From the NCBI GenBank assembly GCA_029204225.1, contig CM055100.1:22564248-22628247 (forward strand): 64,000 nt of DNA. Reading direction: 5' to 3'. The position numbers were made by a program, and so were the translations under genes. Under the pieces are notes generated by a model. That model saw only the letters and a program-made list of their open reading frames with translations, was not told where the DNA came from and made no database searches. Origin of the DNA: Diphasiastrum complanatum. Its lineage: Eukaryota > Streptophyta > Lycopodiopsida > Lycopodiales > Lycopodiaceae. Below, in pieces: positions 8,833 to 20,800 of this stretch (position 1 is the stretch's first letter; every line of letters begins with the position of its first letter).

Positions 8833-11800
8833 CTGCAAGTTCCAGCAATTACAAATCTCCCACCATCACACTCCCAACATTATGTCATGCAAGCTCAAAA
8901 GAAATCATTTATTTACTTAATCAGAATAGATATGAAATAAATGTATTTGCACAAAGCACAACACACAAAAGTTATGGTGCACAGCATTTATCTAATCAAT
9001 CGTAAGATCGAATGTGAGGGCTTGCAAGGAAGTGTCAAAAAAATAACAAAGCATAGTTATTTTCTGGCAAAAATTTTATGAAGAACATGAAGGTGAAGAC
9101 AAAACCAAAAAACCACTCATGACTATGGGTGGAAGGGAGGTTCTAAGGCGTCTAATTCAGAACTACCTTGTCTTGGTAGCATAACTCAACAAGACTAGCA
9201 ATGACACTTTAAATCAAGGCATGCAAATTACTATCTGAAAACTACAGTTCTTCTAATTCACCAAGGTTCACATAAGTGGTATGTCCTAGACTCCTAGCTG
9301 AATATACACTCGATATTTAACAAGATTCTAGCTGGAGGTCCCTAATTTAGCTTGAGTAGTCATGAAAAAACTTCAGTCTATGTGTTTCACATTGATATTG
9401 AAATCAGGTCACACAACATGGCAAAGCCATATCAGGGCTGGATGATCAAGGTTCATTGATCAAGGTTTAATCAAATGAAATTAAAAATACAATTCATTTT
9501 ACAGTCAATCGCTTCATAGGTGAATATCAGGATATTAAAACTTGCTGTGATTTCTGTAATTTTTCAAAAACAAGGACTTCAGTACACATCCCACTTTTGG
9601 TTATTTCCATCCTTAGCATAACCTTTATAATGTTCGTTAGACTAGGAAAAACTCAATCCTTGAAGAACAAACAAATTTAAGGCGCTGTGCAATCTAACCC
9701 AAAATATCCAATGTTGGGGCACAAAATTTGTGCTATATCTATATTCATGCTTTTATACATGTAAAAATCACATTCACAACAATCACATTGGCATGAATGA
9801 ACTGTCCACATTCTAGTTTTGTGGATAGTATTTCCCCATTTCTTGATGGGAAGGGCATTTCAACATTTTAACATTTTGCTTATGTACAAAATGTTTGTGT
9901 AAAATGTCTTGGAAACAGTGATCCAGTAAGGAAATACATTTCTTCTGCTTTACAAATGCCATTTCCCAAAACACAGCCAATTTGTGGCTGGCATGGATGG
10001 TCATTGAAAAAAAAAACGAGTTTTGTAACCGGGAAAGTATGTATCTCGGCATTTCAGCCCCTTTATAACACTATGAGCTTTGTTTTTGGGCTTGATGCTG
10101 GAATAGACACCGCCCATTTCCTCATCACCCTTGTTGGCACTACTAACTCCATTTCTCCACTGATTTGGTGTCTTTGGCTACTACCTCTGTAGCACGAAGA
10201 TTCCAGGCACAAAATTGATATGTTTTGGCCATTTTTTATGTTTAAAAAGTCGTAATGTTCTTTGCATTTATACTTTGAAGGAATGCACTCTTGGTTGCTC
10301 GCTCAGCTTTGCACACAACACTCAACCAAATGCACAACTTCTTTCACTTTGTTCTATACGATTCCCTACACCGGGAGGTGCTAGTTAACCTTCAGGTCCA
10401 GCGTTGACAGCTGGGAGCTAGGAAGTTGTGATTTCGACCTCGAATCATCGCCAAAATCAAATTCTCACACCTTTCTAGGGCTGTTTTTGCTGGTGGCAGC
10501 TGTTTGAAATTTCATAGTATCATTCTTAAGCTGGCTTTCCAAGGGTTAAGACCTGTCCAAGTGAAGATGGATCTGTTGGAAGGTACTAGCGCCGAAATAA
10601 AGAGGATTGAAGAAGTGGCAGCCAAGGTGGATGCTATGGAGGTTGTCCTACAACAAATCTTAGATCAACTGAAGCCCAATTAATCCCCACAGGAACCCGA
10701 AAGAGCAAGCGGAACGAGAAACTAGCAATTGGGCCTATGTCAAGGGAAAGGAAAGCTGAGATTCCTCTGAAATCAAGGAAGTTTTCAACAATCAAGGATT
10801 TGACGCCACCAAAGTATATAGGGGGAGTAGCAATGCATAATACTGATGTCGTTGAAAATTGGATTCCAAAGTCAAATAAGGCTTTTCAGATGTGCAGCAT
10901 CGCCGATGATGATCATAAGATTGCTGAGGCTACCTAGCAGTTACAAGAAACACAACAATGTTGGAGGAAAGTCGAAAAGGATAACTTGGAGTTATGGACT
11001 CGGCTCATTACATTCGCCACGTCCATTTACATTTACTTTACTTTATGCATAAGGAGGCCTTGGGCCCTTTTTTATTCATTCTTGACACTTAGACTATATG
11101 GTTGGCCTTGGGCCTTATTATTCATTAATATTACTGGAGAGTGGGGGCCAGTTACGAATAGAGCCACAGCTGATCTATCATTAAGCTATGAAAGCATCAC
11201 ATAAGCCTAGAAAGCAGGAAAGAGAGAGATTAAGGAGGCTAAAGAGAGAGATCAATATCATCAGCTGAATGACAAATGACACAGTTTCCCTACTTATAGC
11301 CAAGAGGAAGCCCTAAAAGGAAGCTTCCAGTGGCTAGGGCCCAACTGGGAGGGATAATGGTGCGCCCTCCAAGAAGGCCCCCACTCTCCAGTAATATGTC
11401 CAAATGGCCTAATAATGAATAATAAGGCCAAAGGCCAACCATATAGTCTGAATGTCACTAATGAATAAAAAAGGGCCCAAGGCCTGCTTATGCATAAAGT
11501 AAAGTAACTGTAAATGTAAATGGATGCGACGAATGTAATGAGCCGAGTCCATAACTCTCCCCGACACAAAAAAAAAACCCAACTGCCGAAAAGATAACCG
11601 GATCAAGTAGCAGCAAGCCCTGGTGCATCAACAGCTAGAGGAACATCTGATGTAGAGGAATCAACAAGAGCACGAGCCTGATCCGCAAGTAATGGTGTAT
11701 GATAAAACACATCAATAGGCTCCCATGTAGCCTCCTCAATAGGACGACCATCCCACTGGACCAAAAACTGAATCTGCTGGCGGCATCGACAATGGTATAG

Positions 11801-14800
11801 ACGGACCTGTAATATAGCAGCAGGTAAAAATGGAAATAACTCTGGAGCAGTAGGAAACTCAGCATCACAAGGAGCGTCATCCTCAATAGCAGCACGTAAT
11901 AAACTGACATGGAATACATCACAGGCGCGTGTGGAAGCAGGAAGCTGTAAGCGATATGTAACTGGACTAAGAACCTCCAGAAGGCCCATAATAACATGGT
12001 GCAAGCTTCTCAATAGAAGCATGGCCCTGGACAAAATGATGACGTGCAAACCGTATTCGTAGATAAACCATATCTCCAAGCTGAAACTCAACATGGCGGC
12101 GGTGACGATCAACTGAGGTCTGATAACGCTGCTGAACCTGCTGTAAATGAGAACTGGCCCGAGTAATAAGCTCTCGAGCACCTGATAGAAAAGATGCAAG
12201 TGTAACAGGTGAGGAGGAAGAGGAATGCCAGGTAAAAGAGGTGCATAGCCATAAGATAATAAAAATGGAGAGACACCTGTGCTGGTACTAACAGAGCTAT
12301 TATAGCTATACTCTGCTAAACATAAATGCTGATCCCAATCCTTCCCTGAAGGAGTAACAAAATGGCGCAAATAATCCTCAAGGATCCTGTTAAGGACCTC
12401 AGACTGCCCATCAGAAGTAGAATGATAAGCAGAACCCATAAAAAGCTGAACATCCAAAATACGCATAAGCTCTGTCCAGAATATAGATGTAAACTTACTA
12501 TCCCGATCAAAAAGGATAGTACGAGGAAATCCATGCAGGCGGAAAATCTTTGATAGGAACAAACGTGCACACTGCTCTGCTGTGGTAGTACTGCGAACTG
12601 GGATAAAATGTGCCTGTTTCGAGAACCTGTCAACTACCACCATACATGAATCGTGACCATGCTGGGTATGGGGAAGGCCAAGGATAAAGTCCATAGATAT
12701 ATCAGTCCACTGGCGATGAGGAATAGGCCAACTCTGGAGCAAACCAGCAGATTTAGAACGGGAGTACTTATTACGAAGACAGAAAGGGCAGGTACGAATA
12801 AGTACAGCAAGCTCAGATCGAAGAGAAGGCCAATAGAAATGGTCTTTGAGACGAGCATAAGACTTCTGAAAACCAAAGTGACCCCCAACAGGAGAGGAAT
12901 GAGCATCCGACAACAACTGGGAACGGATACCCAAAGAACTAGGGATACAAAGAGAATCATAATGATAAAGACGATTGTCAATAATGGAGTAAACTTGATG
13001 AGGCCTGGACGAAACCGGTGGGGCAGAACTATAAACATCACGAAAATCAGAACATGTAAGGTATGCTGCAGGTAGAGCATCAAACCATGGAGGAATAGTA
13101 GAAACGAGTGTATTTAACAAAGCTGGAAGACGAGATAATGCATCAGCAACAGTGTTAGCACGATCAGGACGATACAATATGGAGAAATTAAAAGACTGTA
13201 AAAACTGCAACCAACGAAATTGACGATCACTAAGGTCACGTTGAGAAAACAGATAACGTAAAGACTGGTGATCAGTAATAATGTCAAATGGGACTCGATA
13301 CAGATAATGACGCCACTTCTTAAGAGCATAGATAATAGCAAGAAGCTCTTTCTCATGCACAGAATAACGTTGCTCATAAGAGCCAAGACTGCAACTCATA
13401 AGCAATAATACATTGTGACTGGCGAAGTATAGCACCCAAACCAACATTACTAGCATCAGTCTCAACAAAAAACTTCTGATCAAACTGTGGTAAACACATA
13501 ATGCTTCTTGGTTTCCAAGGGGAGGCTCGAACCTAAGACCAAAGAAACTTTGGATGTCAAGCTTACCAACTAAGCCAACCCCGTTGGTTGTAAACACATA
13601 ATGGCAGCATCAACAACAGCACGACGAAGAGTATCAAACGTTGTCTGACAATCAGGAGTCCAAAGAAAAGTACTAGACTTCTTCAAAAGTGCATGAAGAG
13701 GAGCTGCGATAGTGGCAAAATGAGGAACTGGACGACGAAGGTGAGTGGATAACCCAAGAAACATACGAACATGATGAATATCAGTAGGTATAGGCCAATC
13801 CTGGATGGCCTGAACCTTATGAGGGTCCAGACGAATGTGACCATTACAAATAAGAAAACCAAGAAACTCAATCTCAGAAACAACAAAAGAACATTTAGAC
13901 AACTTAGCAAATAACTGGTGGTGTACAAGTAGCTGAAAAACCAAGGAAAGATGGGCAACATGCTCAGCAAGAGACTGACTAAAAATAAGAATATCATCAA
14001 AATAAACCAAGACACAATGACCAAGAAGCGGACGTAAGACGTTATTCATCACATTCTGGAACGTAGGAGGGCCATTAGTAACACCAAAAGGAAGCACACG
14101 AAATTCATATAAACCAAGATGAGTACGGAAAGCAGTCTTATGTTCGTCAGAAGGGTGCATCCTGATTTGGTAATATCCAGAACGAAGGTCTATCTTGGAA
14201 AAGATTTTAGAGGTACCGAGCTGGTCAAAGAGGTCATCCATGTGTGGAATAGGGTACTGATTACGAATAGTCAACTTATTTAAAGCACGGTAATCAATAC
14301 AAAGGCGTTTGGTACCATCTTCTTATTAATAAGGAGAACAGGAGCACCAAAAGGGCTGTGACTAGGAACAATGAGACCCTGATCTAACAAGGCAATAATA
14401 TGGAGCTCAAGCTCATCACGCTCAGATCGAGACATACGATAAGGGGGACGGGAGGGAGGAGCAGAACCAGGACGCAAATCAATATGATGGTTCACGTCAC
14501 GTAATGGTGGTAGCGTCGTAGGTTCTGAAAAGACAAAAGCATACTTGTTACGAGCTCGTAACCAGTGCCGAACCCTAGAGAACACAGATAGGTCAGATAC
14601 CACAGTCAGGGTCGTGTCCAGCGTACATGACCAACAGGGCAAGACAGTGTGAGTAGTGTGCCCCAGCACGGTCCATAGCCATGGCGGGCCTAACACAGCC
14701 TAGGGACCCTGTCAGCAGGATAGGGCCCCCAGTTGGGTCCCGACGTGCAGTCGGCCACGTCAGTGCCACGTGGCCGACACTTGGCAGTAGCATGCTACCA

Positions 14801-17800
14801 GTCCTCACACTGGGCTAGGAGGGGCTTACTCTATATCAGGGAGTAGGCAAGGTTGGGTGGATCAGTTAGTGTTTGCCCTACTGTGGTGTTAGGACCTATT
14901 ACACTGGTATCAGAGCCATCTCCATCCTAGGGAGTTTAGGACAGCAGTAGAGAAAGCTATCAGAAGATAGGAAGTGTTTCTCAGATTCTCAGAGAGGAAT
15001 AGAGGAGGAGGATCGCTGTAGGAGCAGCCTTCAAACTTCTGATTTCCACTGAGAAATCACAGTAGCAAGGAGTCAGATTCCAAGTGTAGGTAACTCGCTG
15101 AAAAAACAGCTGTTTCTCACTGACTTCAGAGGATTCTTCGTAGTTTTCCCAGCGAAATTAGAGTAGGAAGAAGCCAGCACCTCCATCGCTGTACAGTCAG
15201 AGACCTACATCCGATTTCCAGGGAAAAAGTTACTGGTTTTCAGCGAGTTGGAAGCCAAAAAAGAGGAGCAGGGCCAGCGCTGCCAGTGCTTCTGAAAATC
15301 TGGTTTTTCAACAAGTTTTTGGGCCCCAACGTCAGAGATTTGGAGCAAGAGGATTTCTACCAGATCAGCGAGTAGGAGACTTCTGAAATTTCAGAACTCA
15401 GAAGGGTTTTTGGACTTCAGATTTGCCTTTTTGTGGACAAGTTGGATTGCAATCAGACCAGCGAGCTACTATCCTCAAAAAACCGGGAAATTTAGTACCG
15501 TTTTGAAGCCTCAAACTGGCATTTTTCGGAACAGCAGGTCTGAAATTTTGGGGAAAAGAGCTGAAAGGGTTCCTCTTCATTCTTTCTTTGGAAGTACAGT
15601 CCTCAGAAACAGCTAAGTCATCTTTCCTTTCCCTTGTACAGTTGTAAATTAGTCTTTTCGACTTTTTTCCTTCAGAAGTTAAGGTAGCTCTCTTTCAGTT
15701 TCGAAGATGACCACTCCTCAGGGACCTGATCAACCCCAGGAGAGAGGCTTCGATGAACTTGAAACAGAAGCCTTGGCTTACAGAAAAGGGAAGGAACCCA
15801 TGGAAGTAGAAGAACAGGAACAGTTCGCCGAAGAACTCGACGAACTAGTTACCAAGGAGCAGTTCCTCCAATTGGTAACAGAAGTGGATGAACTGAAGCT
15901 GGCATTAGCCAATTTCAAGTCCAGTGTGGACGACTCGTTCGCTGAACTCAAAAACTTGATTTTGAGCTCCGCGAAAGGAAGCCTTCCCTCCACTTCTCAG
16001 TTATCCCCTTCTCCACTTCCATCAGTTTCGGGTGAGACTTTACGGTCTCACCCCAGTGTTTTTAAAGATTTAAAGCCTCCTACTTTTAATGGGGAAGAGA
16101 AGGATAGAAATGCAGATATTCTACAAACCTTCCTCAGCAAATGGAAGAACATTCATGCTCTTAAACAGACCCCTGACCATTTGCAAGCAATTGAGGCCGG
16201 TCTTTCTTTAGGGCCTATGGCCTATAAGTGGTGGTTAAATCTCCAGGAGACTGGGCAGACTCCCCGGTCATGGAAAGCTTTTGAAGAAGCTTTCCTAAGA
16301 GAATTTCTACCAGAGAATGAACTTGATAGAGCCTGGGAAGCCTGGGAAAGAACAGTAATGGACAAGTCCCTCATCCAATATATCTCGCAGTATCGAGAGG
16401 CAATTTTAAAGATTAAAAATATGGATGACTATCAAAAAATCAGGGGATTTGTCCGTGGCCTCAAAGATGAATATAAAGTAGAGGTCCAGAGAAACTCGCC
16501 TACTACCCTTGAGCAAGCTCTCAGATATGCTCAAATCTATGATGATTCAGTGGGTAGGAAGAGAGCGAGACAACAACCACTTTCTGAGCAGCTTCCTCAG
16601 AAAGACTTTCAATTTAAAAAGAAATTTTTAAAAAGAAAGAAAGAAGATAAATTTAAAGGTGAAGCTCCTCAGAAACGCCCTTCACTCATACAGCCCTTAA
16701 AACCAGATGATTTTGAGAAAGCCAAACAGGAACGTTTGTGCTTTGTGTGTATGGGCAAGGGACACACAGTCAGACAGTGTCCCAAGGGGCCTTTCACTAA
16801 AAAAGATAAAAAACAAGTTCATCTTGTTCAGACTGTATGTTTCCCCAGTAACTCGGCAGCTTCCGAGATCAAAGTGTATCATGAAGATCATGAACACTGT
16901 TGCCAGCTGACCTCTGCAATGCTAGCGAGACCCTTCAGCTTTGGGCCGCATGACCTAGTACGTATGCATGGGAAAGTTGGTAACCAGTCAGTAAGAGTCA
17001 TGGTTGATGATGGGGCAACCCATAATTTCATCAACCACACCCTGGTTAAAAAGCTTAAACTACCAGAAGTACCTAGTCAGCATAGGTACATAGTTTCATT
17101 AGCTAAGGGTGAAGATAAAAAAATATGGGAAACTATGGTAAGTAAGTTAAATCTTGGTATTCAGGGGTACCAAGATCAAATAAACTTTCAGATAATGCAC
17201 CTGGATCGAACAGACATTGTTCTCGGGAGAGATTGGCTCTACAGTTTAGGACCTTCCCTCCACAGAAACTATCAGGAGAACACCCTCAGCTTTCAGTATA
17301 AAGGCCGAGAGATCCAGTTGCATGGGGAGCATGATGTTCCCAACAGCCCTATGGTCTGCAGTTCAGAGCTCTGTCAGCTAATCGGAGACGAAGACCATCA
17401 GGTATTCTTATGTGACTTTCAGTTTATTCCTGAAGTTTCTATTTCCAGTTCTATTCAGCAGAAAATCAGTAAATTAGAAACTTTATTGTCTAAATTTAAA
17501 GATGTTTTTCCTGAAGATTTGCCACATGGTTTACCACCTAGCAGAGAGGTAGATCATGTAATAAACCTAGTACCAGGTACAGCACCTGTTTCTAAACCTC
17601 CGTATCGGGTTAGCCGAACAGAGGATGAAGAAATAACTAGGCAGTTAACAGACTATCTTGGGAAAGGCCAAATTCAGACCAGTAGTTCACCATGGGCCTC
17701 ACCAGTCCTATTGGTGAAAAAGAAAGAGGGGTCTATGCGTCTTTGCGTAGATTACAGAGCCCTCAATAAAGTCACAATTAAGAATAAATACCCTATGCCT

Positions 17801-20800
17801 CGAGCAGACGAGTTGTTTGATCAACTCGACGGGGCTAAGTTTTTCAGCAAAATAGACCTCAGATCGGGATATCATCAAGTCCGTATAAAATCGGAAGATG
17901 TCTCGAAAACAGCTTTTAGGACTCGTCACGGTCATTATGAGTTTAAGGTGATGCCATTTGGGCTCACAAATGCTTTAGCTACCTTTATGACCTTGATGAA
18001 CAGTGTCCTCAGACCATACTTGGGTAAGTTTGTAGTCGTATTTTTAGATGACATCCTCGTCTACAGCAAAACGAGGAAGGAGCATCTAAAACACCTCAGA
18101 AAGGTGTTTCGACTGCTCAGAAAGCATAAGCTTTATGCTAAACAATCCAAGTGTGAATTCTTCGTTGAAGAAGTAGCATATTTGGGTCACATTATCTCTT
18201 CAGATGGGATTAAGATGGACCCAAATAAGGTTAAAGCCATACTCAGTTGGCTGAGACCTCAGAATATTTTGGAACTTCAAATCTTTCTTGGTCTGGCGGG
18301 ATATTACAGACGATTTGTCAAGGAATATGCTCAGATAGCAGTCCCTATGACAAATCTCCTTAAGGGGAAGGGAAAGGAGTTCATTTGGGAGTCCGCACAA
18401 CAGGAGAGCTTTGATGCTCTCAAAACAGCCTTAGCTACAGCACCAGTTTTAAAGGTCGTCGACCCCAATCAGCCATTTGTGGTCGAAACAGATGCTAGCG
18501 ACTTTGCAGTAGGTGCTGTGCTAACTCAGGGTGGACGACCAGTTGCGTTCGAGAGTAAAAAACTTGAGCCAGCACAGACTAGGTATAGTGCCTATGAAAA
18601 GGAACTCTTTTCTATAGTCCATGCCCTTAAGACTTGGAGGCATTATTTGTATGGTGCCAACTTTGAGGTCCTGACAGACCATGAGAGTCTCAGATACCTT
18701 TGCAATCAACCTGAGCTTAGAGGTCGGAAAGCTCGTTGGGCAGAGTTGATGCAAGAGTTTGACATGTCTATCAGATATAGGCGCGGAAAATTCAATACAG
18801 TAGCAGATGCCCTTAGCAGAATGCCTATGATAAACGAGCTGAGTTTTACTCAGATTCGTAATGAGTTACTCGAGTCCTTGAGAGGGAAATGCCAGCATGA
18901 TGCATTCTTCTCTATTATCTGGAACTCAGTCCAGAACAGACAGTTACAGACTCCAGAACCAGTTCCCGGGGCTGGTGCCAGTTCATCCAAGAATACGGCA
19001 GTTTCCGTTGAGGATGATGATGAGTCCGAGTATACGTCGTCAGATGACGTTGAGGATTCTGAGCCTGTATCACCCAAGCAAACCCCAGTGGTTGAGGGTC
19101 AGTTGACTCAAGGATTCAAATGGAAACAGTATTCCATTCAAGATGAGTACTTGCTCTATAGAGATAGAGTATGTGTCCCCAATTCAGAGGATTATAGGCA
19201 GCAGGTCCTATATGAATGTCATGACAATCCTAGCGCGGGACACCCAGGCATACAGAAGACCTATGAGCTTCTTCGTAGGCAATTTTTCTGGCCCAGTATG
19301 AAAAAGGACGTCCACCAGTATGTAACCAGTTGCCAGAAATGTCAAGTAAATAAAGCAGAGCGTTTAAAGGCAGGAGGGTTGTTGCATCCCTTAGAAATAC
19401 CAGCTGGTAAATGGGAGAGTATCTCCATGGATTTTATAGTAGGCCTGCCTAAAACCCAAAAGGGTAATGACGCTATATGGGTCACAGTTGACCGTCTGAC
19501 CAAAATGGCTCATTTTATTCCGACCAAAACAACCGTTAGAGCTCCAGAGTTAGCGAGGTTGTTTGTAGACGGGCTATTTAAATTGTACGGTCTACCTTCC
19601 GGCATAGTCAGCGACCGGGACAGTAAGTTTACTGGAAATTTTTGGAAGGCAGTATTCCATCATCTCCATACTAAACTTAATATGAGTACCACCGACCATC
19701 CACAGACGGACGGTCAAACAGAAAGGGTAAATCAAGTGCTGGAGGATATGCTTCGTGCATACGTCAGCAAGAGGCAGACTAATTGGGAGGAGTATCTCTC
19801 GATATTAGAGTTTGCTTACAACAGTACCAAACATTCAGCTACGGGATACAGCCCATTTATGCCGATGTACGGTTTTCAGCCACGCTCACCCACAGCTGTA
19901 GGGTTTAAACAAGAAAAAGTTGAAGCAGCCAGAAACTTTTTAGAAGACCTAAACCAGATGATAGAACATGCTAAGCGTAGCATTAGACAATCCCAGGATC
20001 GAGCCAGGCATTATGCAGATCCACACAGACGGGATGTGCAGTTCTCCACTGGTGAGAGAGTCTACTTGAGAGTCCCAGTTGACTCTAAAACCCTCAAATC
20101 AGGAGTGTGTGCTAAGTTGTCTCCAAGGTATTGTGGTCCCTTTACCATCAGTAGGAGACTAGGCGAGGTCACCTATGAACTAGAACTCCCACACAGCAGT
20201 AAGGTTTTTCCAGTTTTTCATGTAAGTCAGTTACGAAAAGCCTTAACCAGATTAGATAATCTGGTAGGGGACAGTGTTCTAGTTCTCCCATTGGATCCTC
20301 AACAACCTCCACATGAACCAGAGGAGATTCTTGATAGTAGAGAGACGCAGACTCGTCATACTCTATACCGAGAATATCTGGTTAAGTGGAATGATCAGCC
20401 TGTTGAGAATGCCACTTGGGAAAGAGGCAGCGTCCTTCGCAAGATTTTTCCAGACTTTGTCTTAGAGGACCAAGTCGGTTCTTAAGGGGGAGGGAGTGTT
20501 ACGAGCTCGTAACCAGTGCCGAACCCTAGAGAACACAGATAGGTCAGATACCACAGTCAGGGTCGTGTCCAGTGTACATGACCAACAGGGCAAGACAGTG
20601 TGAGTAGTGTGCCCCAGCACGGTCCATAGCCATGGCGGGCCTAACACAGCCTAGGGACCCTGTCAGCAGGATAGGGCCCCCAGTTGGGTCCCGACGTGCA
20701 GTCGGCCACGTCAGTGCCACGTGGCCGACACTTGGCAGTTGCATGCTACCAGTCCTCACACTGGGCTAGGAGGGGCTTACTCTATATCAGGGAGTAGGCA

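Noticed and set aside
18850-19077. Ser/Thr-rich antisense ORF inside element A pol ([14 protein letters not shown]), repeated at 29891-30118
   Set aside because: It is the shadow of the acidic linker of the gag-pol frame. Both copies follow from A and A2 being nearly identical.
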